DNA from: Actinomadura citrea
GTDB lineage: Bacteria > Actinomycetota > Actinomycetes > Streptosporangiales > Streptosporangiaceae
DNA: 64,000 nt
NCBI RefSeq assembly: GCF_013409045.1
Contig: NZ_JACCBT010000001.1
Span: 4,712,001 to 4,776,000 of the forward strand
Reading direction: 5' to 3'
Positions within the stretch are counted from its first letter, which is position 1. Every line of letters starts with the position of its first letter. The notes below the pieces were generated by a model. The model did no database searches and was not told the DNA's origin. It worked only from the letters and a program-made list of their open reading frames with translations. Made by a program: the position numbers and the translations under genes. Below are positions 16,985 through 27,057 of this stretch, in pieces.

Positions 16985-17006
16985 ACCTTGTTCGAACCTT
17001 GTAAGA
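16985..17006. promoter_or_regulatory. 11-bp tandem direct repeat upstream of the epimerase operon
   Basis: ACCTTGTTCGA (16985-16995) is followed immediately by ACCTTGTAAGA (16996-17006), 9 of 11 positions identical and exactly one helical turn apart. On the operon strand this reads as two ACAAGGT boxes. It lies between the operon start (16926) and the aminotransferase stop (17010), a suitable place for activator binding. Confidence 0.45.
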
Positions 17007-17009
17007 ACT

Positions 17010-18068
17010 TCACCCGGCGGCGGGGACGAGCGGGGCGAGCAGTCCGACGGCCTTGTCGACGTCGGCCTCGGTGGTGCTGAGGTGGAACGCGCAGCGCAGC
17101 CGCCCGGCGCGCACGGTGGCGACGACGCCGTTGCGGCGCAGCAGGTCGGCGGCGCCGTCCGGGACGGGCACCGACACGATGGCCGAGTCGCCCTGCGGGA
17201 GGCCGAGCCCGGCGGCGAACCGGCGCGCCAGCGCGACGTCGTGGTCGTGGATCGCGGGGATCCCGACCTGTTCCAGCAGGCCCAGTGCGGGGGCCTGCGC
17301 GACCCAGCACTGCCACGCCGGGGACAGGTCCAGGCGGCGGGCGCCGTCGGCCAGTCGCAGCGGCAGCCCGTAGATGGAGTCCCAGATGTCGGCGCCGGCG
17401 TACCAGCCGGCGCCGATGGCGGGCAGGGTGTCCAGGGCCTCGCGGGTGCCGGTCAGGAAGCAGGTCCCGCGCGGGCCGAGCAGCCATTTGTAGCCGCCGG
17501 CGACCAGCCAGTCGACGCGGTCGGCGGGCAGCGGCAGCCATCCGGCGGCCTGGGTGGCGTCCAGCAGGACGCGGGCCCCGTGCGCGCGGGCCGCTTCGAT
17601 GATCTCCTCCATGGGGGCGATGCGGCCGTCGGCGGACTGCACCGCCGACACCGCGACCAGCCCGGTGCCCGCGCCGATGCGCTCGGCGATCCGCTCCAGC
17701 GGCACCGACCGGACGCTCAGGTCCGGGCGGGCGGCGAACGGGAACAGCAGCGAGGTGAAGTCGCCGTCGGCGACGACCACCTCGGCGCCGGCGGGCAGTG
17801 ATGCCGCGACCAGCCCGGTGAAGTAGGACACCTGCGGGCCGCACGCGACCCGATCCGCCGGGACGCCGAGCAGCCGCGCGAACGCCTCCCGGGACCGGGT
17901 GACCGCCGCGTCCAGGTCGCCGCGTTCCAGCAGCCCGGCGGCCCGGTCGTGCTCGGCGGCGAGCATCGCCTCGTGCGCGGCGCGCGGCGGCAGCCCGTAG
18001 GTGGCGGTGTTGAGGAAGGCGACGCCGGCGCCGAACTCGCGCTGCGCCTCTGGCAGGGAAAGGGTCAT
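17010..18068 (-). CDS. Class V aminotransferase (PLP-dependent, cysteine desulfurase fold)
   Basis: 352 aa. The PLP Schiff-base lysine is Lys194 in GGYKWLLGPRG, with Asp170 and Gln173 (LLDATQAAGWLP) contacting the cofactor and SxQSADG upstream. The catalytic Cys loop of true cysteine desulfurases is not evident, which points to a transaminase, lyase or epimerase-like role. The ATG at 18068 is divergent from a LysR gene at 18153, which probably regulates it. The substrate cannot be told from sequence. Confidence 0.87.
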   Translation of the reverse strand: MTLSLPEAQREFGAGVAFLNTATYGLPPRAAHEAMLAAEHDRAAGLLERGDLDAAVTRSREAFARLLGVPADRVACGPQVSYFTGLVAASLPAGAEVVVADGDFTSLLFPFAARPDLSVRSVPLERIAERIGAGTGLVAVSAVQSADGRIAPMEEIIEAARAHGARVLLDATQAAGWLPLPADRVDWLVAGGYKWLLGPRGTCFLTGTREALDTLPAIGAGWYAGADIWDSIYGLPLRLADGARRLDLSPAWQCWVAQAPALGLLEQVGIPAIHDHDVALARRFAAGLGLPQGDSAIVSVPVPDGAADLLRRNGVVATVRAGRLRCAFHLSTTEADVDKAVGLLAPLVPAAG

Positions 18069-18152
18069 GCCCCGATCGTGGAGCACCGGCACGCCATAGC
18101 ACAAAGTACTGATTTCTTGGCGTCCCATCAGCAGCGTTGATACCTTGCGGCG

Positions 18153-19049
18153 ATGCTGGACCTGCACCGGGGCCGGATCCTGCGCGAGGTGGCGCGGCTC
18201 GGGTCGATGACCGCCGCCGCCCGCTCCCTGGCCTACACCCAGCCCGCGGTGTCGCATCACATCGCCCGCCTGGAGGCCGAGGTCGGCACCCCGCTGGTGG
18301 TCCGGCACGGCCGGGGCGTGCGGCTGACCGAGGCGGGCCGGGTCCTGGTCGAGCACGTCGAGGACGTGCTGGCCCGCATGGGCGACGCCGAGGAGCGGAT
18401 CGCCGCGATCGCCGGGCTGCGCGCCGGCCGGGTGCGGGCCGCGGTGTTCCCCACGGCGGCGGGCGGGCTGATGCCCGACGCCCTGGCCCGGCTGCGGGCC
18501 CGCGCGCCGGGGGTGTCGGTGACGCTGGTGGACGCCGAGCCGCCCGAGGCGCTGGCGCTGCTGCGGGCCGGGGAGGCCGACATCGCGGTGGTGTTCCGGC
18601 ACGTGTCCATGCCGCCCGAGACCGACGCGCGGTTCCGGGAGGTCGTGCTGTGCGAAGACCCGTTGCGGCTGCTGGTTCCGGCGGCGCATCCGCTGGCGTC
18701 GGCGGAGCCGCCGCGGCTGGAGGACCTGGCCGGGGAGACGTGGGCGTCGGGCTGCGCGCGGTGCCGCGACCATCTGCGGTGGGCGTGCGCGCGCGCCGGG
18801 TTCGTCCCCGACATCGCGTTCGCCACCGAGGACCATGTCGCGATCCAGCGCCTGGTCGCGCGGGGCCTGGCCGTGACGACGCTGCCGGGGCTGGCGCTCG
18901 GCCTGCACACCGAGCCGGGCGTGGCGTTCCCCGACGTGCGCGACGTCGGCAGCCGCCGCATCAGTGCGGTCGTCGCGGCGGGTCCGCGGCCGCCCGCGGT
19001 GGCGGCGCTGCTGGACGAACTGGCCGCCGCCCCCGGCGCAACGGGTTAG
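18153..19049 (+). CDS. LysR family transcriptional regulator
   Basis: 298 aa. The HTH is LGSMTAAARSLAYTQPAVSHHIARLEAEVG (about 15-45), followed by the effector domain. Within that domain DITAFATE-like EDHVAIQRLVARGLAVTTLPGLAL is typical. Two cysteines (CARC) sit in the effector domain around residue 205, which could be a redox or metal sensor or chance. Divergent from the aminotransferase, with 84 bases between starts containing the only AT-rich stretch here; autoregulation plus control of the aminotransferase is the likely scheme. Confidence 0.9.
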   Translation: MLDLHRGRILREVARLGSMTAAARSLAYTQPAVSHHIARLEAEVGTPLVVRHGRGVRLTEAGRVLVEHVEDVLARMGDAEERIAAIAGLRAGRVRAAVFPTAAGGLMPDALARLRARAPGVSVTLVDAEPPEALALLRAGEADIAVVFRHVSMPPETDARFREVVLCEDPLRLLVPAAHPLASAEPPRLEDLAGETWASGCARCRDHLRWACARAGFVPDIAFATEDHVAIQRLVARGLAVTTLPGLALGLHTEPGVAFPDVRDVGSRRISAVVAAGPRPPAVAALLDELAAAPGATG

Positions 19050-19084
19050 GGCGGGCGAAGGCTGGGACGGGGCGGGGCGGCTGG

Positions 19085-19250
19085 GAGAGGTGGCGGTGCG
19101 GGTCGGTGAGGCGGCTCGCGGCGGCCGGCACGGCCTCGGCCAGGGCGGGCATCCGGTCGTCGCCGAACCGCACCGAGGGTGCCTGCGGCGCGACGGCCGC
19201 GAACACGCGCCCTCCGCGGTCGCGGACCGGCGCGGACACGGTGGGGGGCG
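19085..19250 (-). pseudogene. IclR-type regulator C-terminal remnant
   Basis: On the minus strand this stretch reads TVSAPVRDRGGRVFAAVAPQ, then RFGDDRMPALAEAVPAAASRLT. That is the closing strand-helix segment of IclR effector domains (xxAPVRDxxGRVVAAL...LxxxVxxAAxxI). No upstream part of such a gene exists: the adjacent bases hold the P450 start, and the downstream end runs into the LysR 3-prime region. It appears to be about 55 codons left from a lost regulator. Boundaries are approximate. Confidence 0.5.
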
Positions 19251-19266
19251 TGCGATAGTGGGGCGC

Positions 19267-20643
19267 GTGGCCCCCGACACCCCGGTACGCGCGCCCCGTC
19301 CCCGCAAGGCCCGAACGGCGGGCGGGAAGGTGCGGGGCCCCTCGCCGTCACTGACGGTCCGGCACGGGATCGGGTTCACGCGGAACCCGTGCGCGAGCCT
19401 GCTGCGCCTGCACGCCGAGGCGGGCCCCGTCGCGGTCGTCGGGACGCGCCGGATGCCGTTCGTGCACCTGTTCGGCCCCGACGCCAACGCGTTCGTGTTC
19501 GCCAACTCGGGCCTGTTCCGCTGGCGGGAGGCGTTCGACCTGCTGGTGCCGGTGAACGGGGAGACCGCGCTGATCGTCAGCGACGGCGCCGACCACCGGC
19601 GGCGGCGCCGGCTCGTCCAGCCGGCCTTCCATCACCGGCGCGTCGCCGGGTACGTGGCGCGGATGGCGGCCAACACCGACGCGGCGCTGGAGTCCTGGCG
19701 CCCCGGCCGGACGCTGGACGCCTACGCCGAGCTGCGCGGGGTGATCCGCCGCAGCACGGTGGAGGTGCTGTTCGGCGACCGGCTCGCCGCCGACAGCGAG
19801 GTGATCGGGCGGCGCCTGCAGGTCGCGCTCGCGGCCGTCGACCGCAACTTCGTGCTGCAGATGGTGCTGCGGTCGGTGCCCAACCCCTACATGCGGCGCG
19901 TCGCGGAGTCGCGCGCGCTCGTCACCCGGCGGGTGGACGAGGAGATCGAGCGGCGGCTGCGCGAGGGCGGCGAGTACGACGACGTGCTGGGCATGCTGCT
20001 GGCCTCGCGCGACGAGGACGGCGCGGGCCTGACCCGCCAGGAGCTCCAGGACCAGGTCATCAGCCTCATCTCGGCCGGCTACGACACCACCAGCGCCGCG
20101 ATGGCGTGGGCGGTGCACGCGCTGCTGGCCCATCCGGAGGCCGAGGAGCGGGCGCGGCGGGAGGTGGCCGAGGTGGTCGGCGACCGGCCGGTCGAGGCCG
20201 CCGACCTGCCCGCGCTGGAGTACCTGGACGGGGTGGTGAACGAGACGCTGCGGCTGTTCCCGCCCGCCGTGCTCAGCGCCCGCGTCCCGGTCGAGGACTT
20301 CTCCTACGGCGGGTACCGGGTCCCGGCGGGGGCGATGGTGTTCTACTCGCCGTTCGTCACCCACCGGATGCCGGAGGTGTGGCCGCAGGCGGGGCGGTTC
20401 CGGCCCGAGCGGTGGGACCGGTCCTCGGCGCTGTACCGTCCCACCACGCCCGCGACGTACCTGCCGTTCGGCGGCGGCCCGCACCGCTGCATCGGCTCGA
20501 CGCTGGCGACGGTGGAGATCAAGACGATGCTGGCGTGCCTGCTGCGCCGCACGCGGCTGTCCCTGGTCTCCCCCGCCGCCACGCCGACGAGCGTGACCGC
20601 GATGCGCCCGCGCGGCGGTGTGCCGGTGCGGGTGCTCGGCTAG
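19267..20643 (+). CDS. Cytochrome P450
   Basis: 458 aa. The I-helix is AGYDTTSAAMAWAVHALL, the K-helix ETLRLFP, the PERF-like FRPERWD, and the haem loop FGGGPHRCIGS with Cys408. Length and the GYDTTS/ETLRLFP pattern resemble the CYP4/CYP102-like bacterial class rather than the short macrolide hydroxylases. The GTG at 19267 sits 7 bases after GATAGT (19254-19259), so the transcript is probably leaderless. It needs external ferredoxin/reductase; none is adjacent. The substrate is unknown. Confidence 0.9.
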   Translation: MAPDTPVRAPRPRKARTAGGKVRGPSPSLTVRHGIGFTRNPCASLLRLHAEAGPVAVVGTRRMPFVHLFGPDANAFVFANSGLFRWREAFDLLVPVNGETALIVSDGADHRRRRRLVQPAFHHRRVAGYVARMAANTDAALESWRPGRTLDAYAELRGVIRRSTVEVLFGDRLAADSEVIGRRLQVALAAVDRNFVLQMVLRSVPNPYMRRVAESRALVTRRVDEEIERRLREGGEYDDVLGMLLASRDEDGAGLTRQELQDQVISLISAGYDTTSAAMAWAVHALLAHPEAEERARREVAEVVGDRPVEAADLPALEYLDGVVNETLRLFPPAVLSARVPVEDFSYGGYRVPAGAMVFYSPFVTHRMPEVWPQAGRFRPERWDRSSALYRPTTPATYLPFGGGPHRCIGSTLATVEIKTMLACLLRRTRLSLVSPAATPTSVTAMRPRGGVPVRVLG

Positions 20644-20655
20644 TCCGGCGCCCGG

Positions 20656-21027
20656 CTAGTTCTGGCGGAGGCAGACGCAGAAGGGGTGCCCTGCCGGGTC
20701 GGTCAGGACGCGCCAGCGGTCGCCGCCGGGCTGGAAGTCGGGTCTGGCGCCGCCGAGGCCGGTGACGGTCTCCTCGGCCTTGTCCAGGTCGTCGACGTAG
20801 AAGTCGAGGTGGAACTGCTGGGGGCGCTCCCCCTCGGGCCAGGTGGGCGGCCGGTGCCCGGCGACGCCCTGGAAGTAGACGTCCAGGCCGTTGGGAAGTT
20901 TGACGGCGGAGGCCTCCGGGGTGTCGTAGGTGACCTCGCCTCCGGTCACCGCCGCGTAGAACGCGGCGAGCGCGGGGGGTTCCGGGCAGTCGAGGGTGAC
21001 GGCGACGAACTCGGCGATTCCGGGCAT
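20656..21027 (-). CDS. VOC family (glyoxalase/bleomycin resistance fold) protein
   Basis: 123 aa with two beta-alpha-beta-beta-beta modules, the first starting VAVTLDCPEP and the second FHLDFYVDDLDKAEE, ending DPAGHPFCVC. AAGGAG precedes the ATG at 21027. Metal ligands are not fully convincing, so it may bind or sequester rather than catalyse. It converges on the P450 with a 12-base gap. Confidence 0.85.
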   Translation of the reverse strand: MPGIAEFVAVTLDCPEPPALAAFYAAVTGGEVTYDTPEASAVKLPNGLDVYFQGVAGHRPPTWPEGERPQQFHLDFYVDDLDKAEETVTGLGGARPDFQPGGDRWRVLTDPAGHPFCVCLRQN

Positions 21028-21087
21028 CTATCGGCTCCTTCGTGATCGGTGAGCCCCCAGGTTCCCAGGGGAAGCTGACATCTTCTG

Positions 21088-21939
21088 TCAGGTACCGGAG
21101 AACGCGTCGGCATTGCGCTCGCACCAGTCGGCGAAGGTACGGGGCGGGCGGCCGAGCAGCCGCTCCACGGTGTCGGTGCGGATGGCGGCGCCGCCGGCGC
21201 GCATGCGCGCGTACCAGTCGACGAGGCCGTCGGCGAGCGCGGGGGGCGCGCCGCCGGGGAACCGGGCCCGCACGGCCTCCTCTGCGGTCCGCGCCGGGCG
21301 GGCCTCGATCCGGCGCCCGGCGGCCGCGGCGATCATCTCGACCTGCTCGGCGACCGTGAGCAGCTCGCCGCCGGTGAGGGCGTAGGTCCGGCCCTGGTGG
21401 CCGTCCTCGGTGAGGACGGCGGCGGCGACGGCCGCGAGGTCGGCGGTGTCGACCGGCGCGAACCGCCCCGGGCCGGTCGGGTCCAGGACGTACCCGCCGC
21501 CGCGGACGGTCGCCGCCCACTCCAGCGCGTTGGCCATGAAGGCGCCGGCCCGCAGGATCGTGAAGGGGATGCCGGACGCGCGGACGATCTCCTCCCGCTC
21601 GTGGTGCCAGCGGCCCATGGCGGGCACCGGGTCGCCGACCACGGTCAGGGACGACAGGTGCACGATGTGCCGGACCCCGGCGTCGCGGGCGGCGGCGACG
21701 GCGTTCGCGGTGTGCTCCAGGCCGATGCCGGTCGGGAGCAGGAACAGCCGGTCCGCGCCGGCGAACGCGGGCGGCAGCGTGGCGGCGTCGCCGAGGTCGG
21801 CGACGACCCGCTCGGCGGCGGGCAGGCCGGCGGCCCGCGCGGGGTCGCGGACGAGCACGCGGAACCGCGCGCCGCGGCCGGCCAGCTCGCGGGCGAGGTC
21901 GCCGCCGATGTTCCCGGTGGCGCCGGTGACCAGTAGCAT
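21088..21939 (-). CDS. NmrA-like NAD(P)-binding protein
   Basis: 283 aa atypical SDR. The dinucleotide loop TGATGNIG is at the extreme N-terminus, and the classical YxxxK is absent. GADRLFLLPTG and GVRHIVHLSSL match the NmrA/QorB-like group, which reduce quinones or sense NADP redox state. GGAGGG precedes the ATG. It is divergent from a MarR gene at 22038 with paired repeats between them, so MarR control is likely. Confidence 0.87.
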   Translation of the reverse strand: MLLVTGATGNIGGDLARELAGRGARFRVLVRDPARAAGLPAAERVVADLGDAATLPPAFAGADRLFLLPTGIGLEHTANAVAAARDAGVRHIVHLSSLTVVGDPVPAMGRWHHEREEIVRASGIPFTILRAGAFMANALEWAATVRGGGYVLDPTGPGRFAPVDTADLAAVAAAVLTEDGHQGRTYALTGGELLTVAEQVEMIAAAAGRRIEARPARTAEEAVRARFPGGAPPALADGLVDWYARMRAGGAAIRTDTVERLLGRPPRTFADWCERNADAFSGT

Positions 21940-21950
21940 GAGCCCTCCAT

Positions 21951-22017
21951 AATCGTTTGCCGTCTATCGATGTTCGCGGCTGAACGTTAGCCGGTAAATG
22001 ATTAGCCGCCAATCGAT
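21951..22017. promoter_or_regulatory. Paired operator-like repeats between nmrA-like and marR genes
   Basis: Two 21-base copies occur at 21951-21971 and 21997-22017, identical at 16 positions. Both start AAT, hold GCCG in the middle and end ATCGAT. Centre spacing is 46 bases. They occupy an AT-rich gap between divergent starts (21939 and 22038), the expected place for MarR dimers. Confidence 0.55.
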
Positions 22018-22037
22018 CTGCTGCGAGGGAGCCCGCG

Positions 22038-22469
22038 ATGCCCGACTTCCTGGACCTGCACAGCCGGACGTCCAAGGCGCTGCGAGCCGCGGCGGAGAAC
22101 GGGATGCGGCGGCACGGCCTGCACTACGGGCAGGACTTCCTGCTGCGCGCGCTGTGGGAGCGCGACGGCCGCACGCCCGGCGAGATCGCCGCGGCGCTGC
22201 ACGTCACCACCCCGACCGTCGTCAAGGCCGCCACCCGGATGTCGGCCGCGGGCCTGCTCGTCCGCCGGCGGGACGAGCGGGACAACCGCCTGGTCCGGCT
22301 GTGGCTCACCGACGCAGGGCGCGCCCTGCGCGAACCGGTCGAGGCCGAGCGCCGCGCGCTTGAGGAGACCGTCACCGCCGGTCTCACCGCCGCCGAGCGC
22401 GCGCACCTGATGAGCGCCCTGGAGAAGATCCACCGCGCCGCGGCGGCACTGCCGGCCGACGAGACCTGA
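22038..22469 (+). CDS. MarR family transcriptional regulator
   Basis: 143 aa winged helix protein. The recognition region is RTPGEIAAALHVTTPTVVKAATRMSAAGLLVRRRDERDNRLVRLWLT, with the DxRxxRLxLT wing intact. Marks of a ligand-responsive repressor; the ligand is unknown. Its position suggests control of the NmrA-like gene and itself. Confidence 0.92.
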   Translation: MPDFLDLHSRTSKALRAAAENGMRRHGLHYGQDFLLRALWERDGRTPGEIAAALHVTTPTVVKAATRMSAAGLLVRRRDERDNRLVRLWLTDAGRALREPVEAERRALEETVTAGLTAAERAHLMSALEKIHRAAAALPADET

Positions 22470-22502
22470 CCGGGCCCCGGCCGGGCGGCCGGTGCCCGGG
22501 GG

Positions 22503-23456
22503 TCACCGGGCGGCGCGGGCCAGGCGGTCCGCCATGGCCGCCACGCGGTCGCGCAGCTCGGCCGGCTCGCGGATCTCGAAGTCGATGTCGAGGTAGGCGA
22601 TGCGCAGCGCCGTCCACTCCAGGGAGTCGGCGGAGGTGCGCAGCACGCAGCTGCGGTCGTCGATCGGCTCGACCTCGGCCTCGGTCACGCGGAACCGGTC
22701 GGCCAGTTCCCGCGCGGACGCGTGCACGAGCAGCACCGCCCGCGTCGCCGGCCGCGATCCCGCCATGAAGCGGGTGACGAACTCGGCCGTGTCGGCGGCG
22801 GGCAGCTCGCGCGGCGGGCACCGCACGCCGGTCGGGAGCGGGCCCGACACGCGGTCGACGCGGAAGATCCGCCAGTCGTCGCGGACGGCGTCGAACGCGA
22901 CCAGGTACCAGCGCCGCCCCGCCGACACCAGGCCGTGCGGCTCGACCAGGCGCCGGGTCTCCTCGTCGCCGGCGTCGCGGTAGGCGAAGCGGACGCGCTC
23001 GTGGTCGCGGCACGCCGCGGCCAGCACCGTCAGGGTCTCGGGGGCGGCGACCGGCCCGGCGGGCGGGGAGCCCAGGGTGGTGGTCGCGGCGTGCAGGGCG
23101 GTGACGCGGCGCCGCAGCCGCGCGGGCAGGACCTGTTCGAGTTTGGCCAGCGCGCGCACGGACGCCTCGGCGATGCCCTCGACCGCTCCCCCGGTGGCGG
23201 CGCGCAGCCCGACGGCGATCGCGACGGCCTCCTCGTCGTCCAGCAGCAGCGGCGGCATCGCGGCCCCGGCCTCCAGGACGTAGCCGCCGGCCGCGCCGAG
23301 CGTGGCGTGCACCGGGTAGCCGAGGCCGCGCAGCCGCTCGATGTCGCGGCGGACGGTCCGGGGGCTGACGGCCAGGCGCGCGCACAGTTCCGGCCCGCTC
23401 CACTCCCGGCGGGTTTGCAGCAGCGACAGCAGCCGCAGCAGGCGTTCGGACGACAT
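22503..23456 (-). CDS. WYL domain transcriptional regulator (YafY/DeoR-like HTH)
   Basis: 317 aa. N-terminal HTH (RLLSLLQTRREWSGPELCARLAVSPRTVRRDIERLRGLGYPV), a WYL domain containing PHGLVSAGRRWYLVAFD, and a C-terminal WCX-type extension. The ATG at 23456 faces the UvrA paralogue at 23518, and the 61-base gap holds tandem and inverted repeats. WYL domains bind nucleic acids or other effectors and often report DNA damage, which fits a UvrA-type partner (inference). Confidence 0.9.
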   Translation of the reverse strand: MSSERLLRLLSLLQTRREWSGPELCARLAVSPRTVRRDIERLRGLGYPVHATLGAAGGYVLEAGAAMPPLLLDDEEAVAIAVGLRAATGGAVEGIAEASVRALAKLEQVLPARLRRRVTALHAATTTLGSPPAGPVAAPETLTVLAAACRDHERVRFAYRDAGDEETRRLVEPHGLVSAGRRWYLVAFDAVRDDWRIFRVDRVSGPLPTGVRCPPRELPAADTAEFVTRFMAGSRPATRAVLLVHASARELADRFRVTEAEVEPIDDRSCVLRTSADSLEWTALRIAYLDIDFEIREPAELRDRVAAMADRLARAAR

Positions 23457-23465
23457 GCTCCCAGT

Positions 23466-23493
23466 ATGCGGCCAATGCGGCCAGGATCTGGCC
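23466..23493. promoter_or_regulatory. Repeat cluster between the WYL regulator and UvrA paralogue
   Basis: The 9-base sequence ATGCGGCCA occurs twice in tandem (23466-23474 and 23475-23483). It overlaps an inverted repeat GGCCAG-GAT-CTGGCC (23479-23493). A further TGCGGCC occurs just before the ATG at 23518. This is a compact operator candidate in a divergent promoter. Confidence 0.55.
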
Positions 23494-23517
23494 TCTTTGC
23501 CGCCTAGCGTTGCGGCC

Positions 23518-25844
<2,327 letters not shown>

Positions 25845-25848
<4 letters not shown>

Positions 25849-26315
25849 TTGTCGGGGGCCAGGCGGGCGGGGAACCCGCCGGTCGCGATCGGCCCCCACC
25901 GCTCGACGGTGACGCGGATCAGGGACTTGTCCTGGCGGCGCATCGCCTCCCGGTACTCGTCCCAGTCGGGGTGCTCCCCGGCGATGCAGCGGTAGTAGTC
26001 GACGAGCGCGTCGGCGGCCTCGGGCATGTCGATGACCTCGGCGGTGCCGTCGACCTGCACGTAGGGGCCGTTGAAGTCGTCGGACAGCACGCACACCGAC
26101 ACCCGCGGGTCGCGGCGGGCGTTGCGTGCCTTGACCCGCTCGGGGTAGGTGGAGATGACGATGCGGCCCTGGCCGTCGACGCCGCAGGTCACCGGCGACA
26201 TCTGGGGCCGGCCGTCGGCGCGGGCGGTGGACAGCAGAGCGTGGTGGCGGGGACGCAGGAACTCCAGCAGTTCGGAGCGGTCGACGCGGTTCGCGGTGGC
26301 GATCGAAGGAGCCAT
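25845..26315 (-). CDS. PPOX-class probable F420-dependent enzyme
   Basis: 156 aa split-barrel flavoprotein-like protein. RPRHHALLSTARADGRPQMSPVTCGVDGQGRIVIST, then KARNARRDPRVSVCVL and YVQVDGTAEVID, follow the TIGR03618-type F420 oxidoreductases. These reduce small molecules with F420H2. The ATG at 26315 faces another split-barrel gene at 26417. Cofactor assignment is by family only. Confidence 0.88.
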
Positions 26316-26416
26316 GGACGCAACTCTAGGAACCGGGCACCGATGAGTTCCCCGCCGCCCCGCCGTCCACCCCTGCGGATGCTCCCGCAGGGGCGGTTCA
26401 CGAAGGAGGGGTGACG

Positions 26417-26941
26417 ATGAGCGACCGCGATCCCGTCGAGGCGCGCGACCTCGACATCTACGGCGCCGGCGAGCTGGCGTGGGACGGCGTGCGCGACGCG
26501 CTGAGGGCGGCGCTGCCGAAGGCCGGGACGCCGGTGTTCCTCGGCACGGTCCGCCCGGACGGGCGCCCGCACTCGGCGGGCGTCGGCGCGCTGTGGCACG
26601 ACGGGGACCTGTACGTCGTCAGCGGGCCCGGTACGCGCAAGTCCCGCAACCTGGCGGCGAACCCGGCGTGCACGGTGTCGGTCCGCACCCCGGTCGGGGA
26701 CGTGGTGCTGGAGGGCGAGGCGGAGCGCGTCACCGACCCGCCGGTCCTGGAGGCGGTCGCGGCCGGGTACCGGGACGGCGGATGGCCCGCGCAGGTGGAG
26801 GGTGAGGCGTTCACCGCGCCCTACAGCGCGCAGAGCGCGGGGCCGCCGCCGTGGCACGTCTACCGGATCACCTTCCACACGGTGTTCACGGTGGGAACGG
26901 TGGAGCCGTACGGCGCGATGCGGTGGAGTTTCGCGCGCTGA
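26417..26941 (+). CDS. Pyridoxamine 5-phosphate oxidase-fold protein
   Basis: 174 aa split-barrel protein. FLGTVRPDGRPHSAGVGALWHDGDLYVVSGPGTRKSRNLAANPACTVSV is the FMN/F420-binding core, and GDVVLEGEAERVTD follows. The ATG at 26417 is preferred over the GTG at 26411 because GGAGGGG lies at 26405-26411. It is divergent from, and only distantly similar to, the split-barrel protein at 25845-26315. It is probably a flavin/F420-dependent reductase of unknown substrate. Confidence 0.85.
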   Translation: MSDRDPVEARDLDIYGAGELAWDGVRDALRAALPKAGTPVFLGTVRPDGRPHSAGVGALWHDGDLYVVSGPGTRKSRNLAANPACTVSVRTPVGDVVLEGEAERVTDPPVLEAVAAGYRDGGWPAQVEGEAFTAPYSAQSAGPPPWHVYRITFHTVFTVGTVEPYGAMRWSFAR

Positions 26942-27057
26942 CCACGCGCGCTGACCGAGCGGTGCGCGGACGGTCGGGGCCCTGTGCCGACTTTGGTCTA
27001 CGGGCGTTGGCCGTTCGGGCGTCGATCTCCGGTGTGGCCGCCGGTGAGACTGGCGGC

